Shown here piece by piece: positions 52,067 through 61,439 of a DNA stretch of 64,000 nt (positions within the stretch are counted from its first letter, which is position 1; every line of letters begins with the position of its first letter). The DNA is from Limnephilus marmoratus (lineage: Eukaryota > Arthropoda > Insecta > Trichoptera > Limnephilidae): the NCBI GenBank assembly GCA_917880885.1, contig OU862906.1:59624665-59688664 (forward strand), given 5' to 3'. Below the pieces are notes generated by a model. It worked only from the letters and a program-made list of their open reading frames with translations, ran no database searches and was not told the origin of the DNA. Both the position numbers and the translations under genes were made by a program.

Positions 52067-53434
52067 ATGGAATGTATCGGAAAACAAGCACTCATTACAC
52101 CAATCCACAAAAGCGGGGATAAAAATAACATCACCAACTACAGGCCCATCTCCAAACTCCCAATTGTCAGTAAGATCATGGAAAACATAGTTCTTGATCA
52201 ACTTTTTCCAGCAGTACAAACAATCATATCCAAAAATCAACACGGCTTTTTCAGAAAACGGTCGGTCGAGACAAACCTTCTGGAATACACAGATTTTATT
52301 TTAAATTCCATGGGTGGTAAAAATCAAGTGGACTCTATCTATACGGATTTTTCAAAAGCCTTTGATAAAATTAACATTGAACTGCTTCTGAAGAAAATGT
52401 TAAAAATCGGGATTAAGGGTGACCTTCTCAGATAGACCAAATCGTATGTGACAAACAGAAGTCAAGCAGTTAGAGCTAAGGGTTTCTCCTCTCGTTTTTT
52501 CAATATACCTTCAGGAATCCCGCAAGGATCACATCTCGGACCTCTCTTGTTTATTTTATATATCAATGATATGAGTGAATGCTTTAAAAATTCCAAATTC
52601 CAAATTTTTGCTGATGACACTAAAATTTACAAAAAAATCACTAATATTAATGACAGCTTAGAATTGCAAGATGATATTAATAGGCTTGGAATATATTGTG
52701 CGAACAACCAACTGTTCCTTAACCTAGAAAAATGTAACACAATATCATTCACCAAAAGCATAAATCCCCTAATATTTCCGTACAAAATCAATGACGTAGA
52801 GATAAAAAGATGTTGTGAAGTGAAGGACTTAGGAATAATTATGGACTCCGGAATGTCTTTCCGAACACATATAAATTCCATCTGTGATAGGGCATACAAA
52901 CTTCTAGGATTCATCATAAGAGTGACCAAACCATTCAGGTCACCACACGTAATCAAAATACTGTATGTCTCTTTTGTTCGCTCAATATTAGAATTCGGAT
53001 CAGTCATATGGAATCCCCAATACAAAGTTAATATTGAAAGGTTAGAAAGAATTCAAAAAAAGATACTGAAACACCTAGACTTTAAATCCTTTCGAACATC
53101 AGAAAGCCTAAAAGACTCATTAACATTCCATAATGTATCAACCTTAGAAGATAGAAGAAATATATCCGACCAGAAATTTCTATTCAAAATTATTAACAAC
53201 GTTGTTGACAACAACTATCTTCTGGAACACATTAATTTCCACTGTCCAATAAGAAACACAAGGTCAAACCAACTATTCCACATCCCACACTCAAAAACAT
53301 ATTACACACAACATTCATTTCTCCGAAGGACGTGCACAAAATACAATGATATCTTTTACAACGCTGATATTTTCCATTTGTCCTCAGGCCAATTTATTAA
53401 ATTCATAATAGAAAAAATCAAAACAAATTGTTAA
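52067..53434 (+). pseudogene. Family D RT, best copy, one premature stop
   Basis: One frame apart from TAG at 52433-52435. Order: QALITPIHKSGDKNNITNYR and PISKLPIVSKIMENIVLDQL (RT 1-2), QHGFFRKRSVETNLLEYT, IYTDFSKAFDKINIELL (motif A), then the stop within LLR-TKSYVTNRSQAV, where TGG to TAG would explain it. Next come GIPQGSHLGPLLFILYINDM (motif B), FQIFADDTKIY (motif C), VKDLGIIMDSGMSFRTHI, LLGFIIRVTKPF and SVIWNPQYKVNIERLERIQK. Jockey/CR1 group. The endonuclease is missing; the start is the truncation point. Confidence 0.9.
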
Positions 53435-53692
53435 TTATGAACTCTCCACCCCTGCTGCATGTTTTCCTTCTTTTTATAATAATAATAATAATATTTGGAT
53501 GATTTACATATCCCACATGCTTTAATTTGTGAATTTTTTTTTCATTTCTGTTGTACATATACATATTTTTTCTTTTTTTCTACCACTTTATGTTTTCTTT
53601 TATGTTTTAATCTATGTTTATAAATATAAATTATAAATTTTAGCGGAAACTTCGCTGGTTAATGCAACCATGTAATATTTATTTATTTTTTT
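53435..53692 (+). mobile_element. 3' UTR of the family D copy
   Basis: CCTGCTGCATGTTTTCCTTC and (TAA)n, then TTTTAGCGGAAACTTCGCTG and AATATTTATTTATTT. It meets the reversed tail of the next insertion in a long T run at 53683-53712. Confidence 0.6.
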
Positions 53693-53694
53693 TT

Positions 53695-54235
53695 ATTTTT
53701 TTTTTTTTATTAGTAATAGAAGGTACATAAATTACAAATAATTTTTATACAGTAATTAATTACATAGTAGAATATTTGATGTACCCCCATAATTAAGCAA
53801 GGCTTGTGTGTATGGGGGGGTGTTATTGTATTGCTTTTTTTATATGATTCAGTTTAAGTTTTCAGTATAATTTTTGAGGTGAGTTTTAAAATTTTTTATA
53901 TTGGTGTTCATGTTTCTAATTTTTTCTGGTAATGAATTAAAAAATTTTGCTCCGAGATATTTATGACTCAATTGTCCAATTTTTTTTTTACATTTTGGAG
54001 TGGGAAGTATTGATGTTTGTCTAAGACATGATAAAAGTATTATGCACTTAATTTTCTGACCTTAAATTGTTTGAATAAAAGTTCTGACGAATATGAGTAG
54101 GGTTTTTTTTAAATTGTTTTTATTATTAGTTTTTGTGATATGTAAATTGTTTGTGTTTGATTTTTATATGTACCGCCCCATCCTATAATGCCGTATTGTA
54201 TAATTGATTGACAGAAAGCGAAGTAAGTAAGTATG
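53695..54235 (-). pseudogene. Family E C-terminal fragment
   Basis: On the minus strand the decayed code reads FAFCQSIIQYGIIGWGGTY, like AQSIMEYGIIAWGCASKKYI at 29.5 kb, then KLIIKTI and LLFKQFKVRKL. A T run at 53695-53712 is its poly(A) end. 5'-truncated after the palm, with several stops. Confidence 0.75.
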
Positions 54236-54697
54236 TTACTCTATTATGAAAATATGTATAACTGTTTGTTTCCTTAATAAACTAAAATAAAAAAAATAAA
54301 AAGTATCGGGAGCATCTCCTATCCTTTTCCTTTATTCCTCTTCCTCTCTCCTTCCTATAACCTAAAATTAAATATCTAATTATATATTTAATTTAATATC
54401 TTTAACTGTAAAAATGTAACTATTAAATCTCTATAATAAGATCTTGAATGTAAAGAACCCGTTAGACAAACTGCTAAAAAGTAGTTTATCGGGACTTTTT
54501 GTCTTATATTTGTAAAATGTATAAAATAAATAAATAAAAAAATAAAAAAAATAAAAAATTATAAATATTAAAACTTCATTTCCAATGTACTTTAGTATAA
54601 GAAACTTATGTGGCTTGATTTCAGCTCACTTGTATATCTATTATCACTGTACATTACGTAAAAGCTGTTTGTTTCTTACAAATAAATAAATAAATAT
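54236..54697 (+). mobile_element. Cluster of three family D 3' ends
   Basis: Three termini in succession: ACTGTTTGTTTCCTTAATAA (about 54258), then GAGCATCTCCTATCC with a CT-rich UTR running to AAATAAATAAATAAAAA (54300-54545), then AAGAAACTTATGTGGCTTG and GCTGTTTGTTTCTTACAAAT with AAAT repeats (54551-54697). The GAGCATCTCCT and GTTTGTTTCTTAC words both occur at the end of the 56.4-57.3 kb copy. Confidence 0.65.
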
Positions 54698-55428
54698 CTT
54701 TGGTAAAAAATGTGTAGGTATTTAAAAAGCCCCTTAAATCAAATCATTCTCCTATATGCCTATAACGGAAAGTGCAAATGAGTACTTAACCGTTTATTGC
54801 AAAAAATACTCATTTTTTAAATCTGTAAAATGTTTTATACATCAGTAATAAATATCTACTGGAATATCATTCTAAAGTTGCATGACCCGGCCCATACGTG
54901 AAATATTCATGAATGATATTTTCATTGCAGATAATGCATGCATTTTCATTTCTTGTACCATTGATTCGCAGGCGATTAATAATTAAAAGTTAAACATAAA
55001 TAATAAAACGAGAACCGATTCTGTCCGCTGCAACTATGTATAACCCACGCTGTCATAATATCTCCGGCTGTAATGAATTAAAATTTGTATATCCGTCGAA
55101 TAACTCACGCTACATATTATAGATACCGGTATAACTCCATGCGGTATAGCGTTCTGTTATATTTTGTGTGTGTGTTGGATAGGGGCATTGTGTGCAAATG
55201 ACTGCGGCTCCTCCGCCCACCTGCCCGATGTAATAACGCATATTTTCAATGGACATCCGCTGCGAGATCCTGTTGGAATATATTACTTAGTCTGGACGTT
55301 TCACGATTTCAAGCGGATAAGATCTCGGTTAGCGAGATAATGGTGTTCCTGTGTAGGTACTACATATTTTATCCCAAAGCGATGCTCAACTTGGTCCTAC
55401 TCTCGCGTTTATTATAGGTAGGTACTAG
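54698..55428. other. No recognised feature
   Basis: Ordinary AT-rich DNA with a moderately GC-rich patch at 55180-55270. No frame or repeat recognised. Confidence 0.4.
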
Positions 55429-56131
55429 TGTCACGGTGTTTGTGGTCGCACTCCTCCGAAACAGCATTACCGATTTTTATGTATATTTGGTAGGTATGAG
55501 AACATGTTTTAAAGTATATTTTATACCTCTATGTGATTAGGGTGTCCCTCCCAAGAAAAAAAAAAACAATTTTTTTGACAATTTTTTTTTGTATTTTTTT
55601 TTATTTGGTATCAAAAATACGTATTACCCAAAATTTTAAACCTCCTACCCCCACCCTCCCATTTTTAATCGAGGTTTTAGTACTTTTGTATGAACAAATT
55701 TAACCGTCTATCGTATTTCAAACAGAACGAAATTATTTATGTTGTTGAATGACAGATGGCGCTACATTTGCCTCATCGAACTTTCATCAACACATGCGTA
55801 AGACATTCACGAGAAGCGTCGCGTCGCGTCATTATGATAATCTATTCGGCATCACGTTGTGGGCAAACCATCGAGCTTATTTGTGTTGGCTAAAGACAAA
55901 AAATATCTTACACTCAATAGCTCTTCGAAATTTACACTGATTTTCTTTATTTCATTTTCCTACTTTAGTTGGTGTTTTTTGCTTTCATCGGCGGTCTTCG
56001 TCAACAGCGCTCAATTCCTCTTTCTGTCATAGATCCCATCCCCACATACTTACAATACATTCGTTATTTTTTATTTAACAACCAAAATATTCAATGTTTT
56101 ATGTGGCAGAACAACTTGTCGGGTCAGCTAG
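55429..56131 (+). mobile_element. Helitron-like element ending GGGTCAGCTAG
   Basis: Begins around GTGTCACGGTGTTTGTGGTC, includes GACAGATGGCGCTACATTTG, and ends GGCAGAACAACTTGTCGGGT then CAGCTAG|T. The frame at 55749-55940 has no helicase or Rep motif. Non-autonomous. Confidence 0.65.
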
Positions 56132-56403
56132 TATATGTATAAATTGTTCATCGTCACTACCATCAGGATCCAATGTATTATTATTAAAACACCTACTCAG
56201 AATAGCATCGACCTCACTAAAATTAACTTATACATGTGAATCTGTATAGAATTTATGTATAGATCATTTTACTACCGAAGTCATGAAATTGTAAATTTCT
56301 TCTTTTGTGTGGAAGCCTGTATGATATGAAACAAACGGGATTTTTACTTCAACGGCGTAAGAAAGAGATTTTTCACTAATAATTATAATACCTATATAAT
56401 AAT
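56132..56403. other. No recognised feature
   Basis: Short AT-rich spacer between the Helitron end and family D. Confidence 0.35.
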
Positions 56404-57322
56404 ACTAGATGTAAAACTAAATTTTATCAAACATATTAACGAAGTAATCAACAAAGCAAATAAGATATTGGGATTTATAATTCGCATATCTAAACCTTTT
56501 CGCAATATTAAAACTGTGTATTCCCTTTACACCACGTATATTCGCCCCCACGTATAATACTGCATACTAATTTGGGCACCGTTCTACCAATGCCATATTG
56601 ATAGAATCGAAAGTGTGCAAAACAAATTTTTTAAACACATAAATTATAAATTCAAATTACTCTTTGCTAATAATACCGAATCCTTAAAATTTCACAACTT
56701 TACTCCACTTCAAACGCGTAGATTAATATCTGATCAAATATTTTTATACAAAATTCTGAATAACGGCCTGGACTCTCCTGAACCAAAACCTCCTAGACTT
56801 GCCGTGGGTGACGCCTGAACTCGTAAATTATTTAAGAATTCACATACCTGCAAGACCAACCAGACTAAACCATTTTTTTCATTTGCCCGCGTACAGAACC
56901 AACCTTAGAAAAAATTCTCCAATCCCCCGCATATGCGCGCAATATAACACGCAATTTAACAATATCGATATTCTTAATAATACTCTTCTGAAATACCGAT
57001 ACGAAGTCAAGCGTACGACCACAAATGTGAATTAAATTAATGCACAGCTATAGAAAAGGTACAGCATGAGCATCTCCTGTCCCCATCCCATCTTCCTCTG
57101 CCTCTTGCCCTTTCCTTTTTCTTCTTCCTTCTAATATACTTACATTTATATATTTTTGTTAATTTAATTTCATGTAATGGTTATAACCAATTAAAATTTT
57201 GTATTATATCATAATAACCATTAGCATAAGAAACTGTTTTGGCTTACCTCATTTTTAACCGCTTTATTTTTAACATCCTGTATAAAACTGCTGTTTGTTT
57301 CTTACAATAAATAAATAAATAA
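56404..57322 (+). pseudogene. Family D C-terminal copy with 3' UTR
   Basis: Reads ILDVKLNFIKHINEVINKAN, KILGFIIRISKPFRN, a stop within SPHV-YCILIWAPFYQ, then IDRIESVQNKFFKHINYKFK, SLKFHNFTPLQTRRLISDQI, and after a 30-40 bp extra segment with a frame change ELVNYLRIHIPARPTRLNHF. The extra segment at about 56778-56815 is flanked by CCTGAAC on both sides, so it may be a small insertion. The UTR has GAGCATCTCCTGTCC and ends GTTTGTTTCTTACAATAAAT with repeats. Confidence 0.82.
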
Positions 57323-57600
57323 TCTTCACATAGTATAAAATGAAGTCGCTACCGCTGTATGTGCGTTTAGATCTTTTAAACTACGCAACAGATTATCATG
57401 CGGTTTTCACCAATAGATAGAATGATTCAAGAGGAAGGTTTATGTGTAGAATACATGCATATTATAATAGAGAAAAGTGAGAAATTCAAAGATTCAATTC
57501 AGGCAGCGGGCGGTGAGAACTTGATATGTATGCTAATTAACAGATGGCGTTGGTTATAAAGGTTGAGTAAGCCGCAGCAACGTGTGGCCGGGTCTGCTAG
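57323..57600 (+). mobile_element. Helitron-like H4 element
   Basis: 5' A|TCTTCACATAGTATAAAA, ATCATGCGGTTTTCACCAAT, ACAGATGGCGTTGGTTATAA and 3' GTGTGGCCGGGTCTGCTAG|T. Same family as 47329-47636. It inserted directly at the (AAAT)n tail of the family D copy. Confidence 0.8.
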
Positions 57601-57612
57601 TAAACTAATGCT

Positions 57613-57800
57613 TATTTATTTATTTATTTATTACACGCCCTGATGGGCTTTTACATTATAATTTATAAGTTGAGTAACAAACAATGAAGAATTAATATAG
57701 AATGCCGGCAACCCGGGCGTTTATTGATATAACATTATCATTTGCAAACAAGTAAGTAAAACCCGCCTCACTAGACGATGTCTATTCCGAGACGGGTACA
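57613..57800 (-). mobile_element. Non-LTR 3' UTR with (AAAT)n tail
   Basis: Reverse-complemented: CCCGTCTCGGAATAGACATC, TCTAGTGAGGCGGGTTTTAC, then GTAAAAGCCCATCAGGGCG and TAATAAATAAATAAATAAA. The TAGTGAGGCGGG and GTAAAAGCCC words link it to the tails at 25016, 34984 and 37021. No coding part. Confidence 0.65.
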
Positions 57801-57912
57801 TATAAATGCATATACACAATATGCATACATGTACACATATATATACATACACACATACATACACATACGTACACCTACGCATACGTGCACATAATCGTAC
57901 ACATACATATAA
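57800..57912. repeat. ACATAC/ATACAC-rich microsatellite
   Basis: Alternating ATACATACAC and CATACGTACAC units. The minus-strand 65-codon frame here is a V/C/Y-rich artefact. Confidence 0.8.
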
Positions 57913-57955
57913 AAACATAAGTACCTATATAAAATCTACAAAAAAATATTAGAAA

Positions 57956-58130
57956 TGTTAAAAGGTTATCAAGTAAATAGTTTCATAAAAACAAAAATCG
58001 AAAAGAATCATTTTAAATTATTAGATGGTTATCATGGAATGTACATGGTGTCGTAAAACCAAAAATCTAAAAAGAATTATTTTAATTGTTAAAATGTTAT
58101 TATGAAATGTACATTGTTTGGAATATACCA
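57956..58130. repeat. Tandem repeat of about 66 bp, 2.5 copies
   Basis: Units near 57956, 58021 and 58088 share GTTATCA(T)GGAATGTACAT-like starts, CATAAAAACAAAAATCGAAA versus CGTAAAACCAAAAATCTAAA, and AAGAATTATTTTAA. Non-coding. Confidence 0.65.
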
Positions 58131-59034
58131 AGTATAGTTATTTGGAATGTACCAAGCAGTCAAGCTTCCAACCCACATGGCTGTCGACCACCTGGGCAGG
58201 TGAGGTTTAATATTTGTTTGAATTTAACATCATTTCAACAAAATCACACAAGCCAAACCTCTGACAAAATGTTTTAGCATTTCAACAAGAATCCTGGAGT
58301 TTAGTTAGGAAATTAATTAGTCCAGTTAGCAAATTAGTTCCCCTCATATGATACGTCTTCCTCCTTACAAATATTTTCAAAGAATGTGAACAGTACTTGC
58401 AAATGCTGTAGAAAGAAGTCGAAAAATTAATAAAAAATTGTCGAATCCATTCCATACGTAACAATAGATTTTTTCCCGTAAATTTACAATTTCACCACTG
58501 GCAAAAACCTTCACACTGTAGTTCAATTAATAATAATTTATTGTAAACACGGATATCAGAGGTGGTACAGATTATGAAGTGTGTTATTTTGAAAGAGGAA
58601 GTATTTAATCGAAAAGGGTAAACATTTACAAACACTAAGAAGTAAATTCCTCATGATTAATACCTGCCTTTAAATTGATGAATTATTTTGTATGATGCTA
58701 CCACATTATTATACTATACAAAATAGATATTATTATTCAAGGGAAGAGTGAGGTGGTAATCTAGAAATCATAACACGACGGGAAACCACGCGAGGCGCAT
58801 AATAGAGACAAAATGTTGTAGATTTGGACTACCATTTATGACCCCAAATCGATGACTCTGGTTATAATTGAGCAAAGAATATTCCCAGAGGAGCAATTAA
58901 GTGTATAACAGGGCGAGGGGAATGAAACAACATAAGAGGGTTGAGGAGTCTGACACATGCCGATGATTGGTTGAAATTAAAACTTCCGATTCTCATAATG
59001 CACATTTATACGACAAATTATAACGGTAATGCAC
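58131..59034. other. No recognised feature
   Basis: Unique AT-rich DNA; frames at 58086-58277 and 58282-58464 have no motif. Confidence 0.4.
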
Positions 59035-59124
59035 GTTTTCATCCCGCGACAAAATCTTCCCGGCAAAATATCCTTTGTCAAAATATCCTACGGACAATAT
59101 CCCCCAACAATATATATTTACTAA

Positions 59125-59356
59125 AACTTAACATATTTTAACATACCATTAAGACGTACACGCCATACAGAACTATTCCACACGCTTAATTACAAGATAA
59201 ATGCAGCATCCTATTCGCCAATCAATCGTGCTCTTCATTTGTTCAATATTATTGGTCTAAATTCTAACATCGACATTTTCTCCGATTCACTGCCCAAATT
59301 TAAAAAGAGCGTCAATATTATAATTTGTTCAATGCGCGTACATACATACATACATA

Positions 59357-59387
<31 letters not shown>

Positions 59388-59560
59388 CTTCCAACTACAT
59401 ACATCACCCGGTAATTACTTAATACACATACCATAAATAAGACACTTCAATGAAACGCATAATAGGTACCCACCATGTAATATACTTATTAAATGTAATT
59501 TTTTTAACCAAATTATCTAATGTAGGTACTGTTTGTTTCTGTTAATAAATAAAATAACTA
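59125..59560 (+). pseudogene. Family D C-terminal end and tail
   Basis: Code reads RRTRHTELFHTLNYKINAA and then RALHLFNIIGLNSNIDIFSD, the last part of the family D ORF (compare FLRRTCTKYNDIFYNADIFH at 53.3 kb). A (CATA)/(CA) microsatellite at 59339-59388 has expanded within it. The tail is ACTGTTTGTTTCTGTTAATA with AAATAAA. Confidence 0.72.
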
Positions 59561-59582
59561 TAACTTTGTGGTTAATCATTAT

Positions 59583-59791
59583 AGAAAAATGAAACAATTC
59601 AACTTTGTATAAACCACTTATATAATGCGTAAATCCGACCGGTTTCGGAACAAACGTTCCTTCTTCAGGGAATAAACAAACGTTCCTTCTTTGTATAAGC
59701 TTTCCCTGAAGAAGGAACGTTTGTTCCGAAACCGGTCGGATTTACGCATTATATAAGTGGTTTATACAAAGTTGAATTGTCTCATTTTTCT
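59583..59791. mobile_element. Palindrome HP5: 88-nt arms, one mismatch
   Basis: The arms 59583-59670 and 59704-59791 are reverse complements with a single difference near 59592. The loop is 33 nt. The core of the right arm is CCTGAAGAAGGAACGTTTGT, TCCGAAACCGGTCGG, i.e. CTGAAGA, a GGAAC/GTTCC stem, then CGAAACCGGTCGG, the same box set as HP4. Non-coding. Confidence 0.92.
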
Positions 59792-59823
59792 AAAATAAAA
59801 TAAGCTAACCTTATAAAAAATGC

Positions 59824-59946
59824 ACAAAAATAATACAGACATCCTGTAAAGACAATAAATTATTGTTTAAAAATAGTAAAATGGGAAAAAAATACTACAG
59901 ATAACAATAATTTATTGTCCTTAAAGGATGTCTGTATTATTTTTGT
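59824..59946. mobile_element. Palindromic MITE with 44-nt arms
   Basis: The arms 59824-59867 and 59903-59946 differ at two positions: ACAAAAATAATACAGACATC, then AATAAATTATTGTT. The 35-nt loop is A-rich. It lies 32 bp from HP5 and within the same larger element. Confidence 0.85.
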
Positions 59947-60030
59947 CCTATTTTTTGTTAGGTTAGGTTTTAGTAAAAAAAAATTTTGGGGGATGTTTTG
60001 TCCTTAATATTTTGTCGCGGAATGAAAAGT

Positions 60031-61067
60031 CACGGAACCAATTAAAATATCCCATGAGGAGGTTACACAAATGAAATTTGCCGTGCCGCACAACTCACAA
60101 AAAATAGAGAATCGAGTGAAACTAAACTTCTGCTTAGTAACAAATTAGATTTTGAGCACAAAAATGCTTGGCCTTAATCTATTTTTATCTTGTTGAGAAT
60201 AACTCAAAATATCTCTTATTCGATCAAAACAATACGGTGCGTCCGAGACGAGAATCGAAACAATTCTTAGGCCATTATTTATTTCTTTCATCGCGTACCG
60301 GTACGTTCGTTCCCTCTTGGCGCCAGAACACTTATTTAAATTAGACGAAAGATCTGCTTTAATTCAAGTCTATCGTTTCTTTCATTTGTAATTATTATGA
60401 ATAAGTTTTTTCTGGTGAGTATTCTTGATCGCCGTCACGGATGGCGGAAGGACGTGGCTTACCTGTCCATTTTATTTAGCACAAGTCTCACGCATTAAAC
60501 AAGGTTAGCCAAATAAATAATAGCAATAGTTATTAAGGCGCCGCATGCGCGCTCAAAAAGAAGATGGAGAGATAACTAATTACGAATGTTAGAGGAGCGC
60601 GCTAATATTTAAAGCGATAAAATCGATGCGAAAATTGTGAAAATGTATAATAAAACACGAGAAAAAATAAAGCAAAAATCTCATGGAAGGCGTCTTAAGT
60701 ATCATTTAAAGAAAAATTGTGATTTTTTTCATAACTATAACTTGTAAAATAACTAAAACAAACGTGTTTACAATAATTTTCGGAGCATACTTTGCGATTT
60801 TTTTCTATCGAGGGAACTTCATATAATTTGCGTTTCGGCGTGGAACGCCTCTAGATATTATCTTAAAAAATAACACGTATTTTTTTAAGAGCTTAAAAAC
60901 TTCAAACGTTCAAGGGAGATTTATTTTATTTTTTTAATTTTCGGGAAATCGACAGTTTACATTTATTTCAGTTTGTACATAGTATTAAAGAGCCAAAATA
61001 AAACCAATTATGGATTTCCTCCTTGTGACTTTATTTCTACTGAGACAGCATAGTAAGAATCATCATC
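60031..61067. other. No recognised feature
   Basis: Unique DNA of slightly higher GC near 60420-60560. No frame, repeat or RNA gene recognised. Confidence 0.4.
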
Positions 61068-61345
61068 ATCATCATCTTCTTCCCCTTATCCTATTCGGGT
61101 CGGGGACCCATTGCATCGACAAGGCTCCTCCATATGTCCCTGTCTTGTGCTGATTGTTCGGCCTCTGTCCATGGTAGCCCCATCCTCTCCTCACACAGTT
61201 TCTGGAGTTGCTGCCCAACTGTGTCTGGGGCGGCCCACTGGATGTCTACCCTCTGGAATCGCACTCAGTATTTTCCTCGGAATTCGGTCATCAGACATTC
61301 TTAGTACATGCCCAAGCCACCTCAGTTGCGATTTTTCTACGAAGA
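61068..61345 (-). pseudogene. RTE-like RT C-terminal fragment with (ATC)n tail
   Basis: Minus strand: LRWLGHVLRMSDDRIPRKIL, SAIPEGRHPVGRPRHSWAA, then a frameshifted end and GATGATGATGATGATTC as tail at 61062-61078. The RWLGHVLRM / GRPR box matches 11.3, 43.8 and 48.7 kb in kind but not in detail, so these are different subfamilies. Confidence 0.8.
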
Positions 61346-61439
61346 GTAGCAGTGTAATAAGAATAAGTAAATTAATTTTATACATAAGGAATAAGAATCC
61401 AAAAGTATATAAAACCAAAATACATATACTCAAAACAAT

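Larger units (their letters stand above)
59035..60030. mobile_element. Inverted-repeat DNA element carrying nested palindromes
   Basis: The left end TTTTCATCCCGCGACAAAAT and right end (reverse-complemented) TTTTCATTCCGCGACAAAAT pair. Inside both ends follow GGACAATATCCCCC or GGACAAAACATCCCCC and then TTTACTAAAAC. The interior contains a family D tail and two long palindromes, so most of the roughly 1 kb is inserted DNA. No transposase. Confidence 0.72.

Noticed and set aside
52627..53025. 132-codon minus-strand frame
   Set aside because: Antisense of the family D RT.
57721..57918. V/C/Y-rich 65-codon minus frame
   Set aside because: Translation of an ACATAC-type microsatellite.
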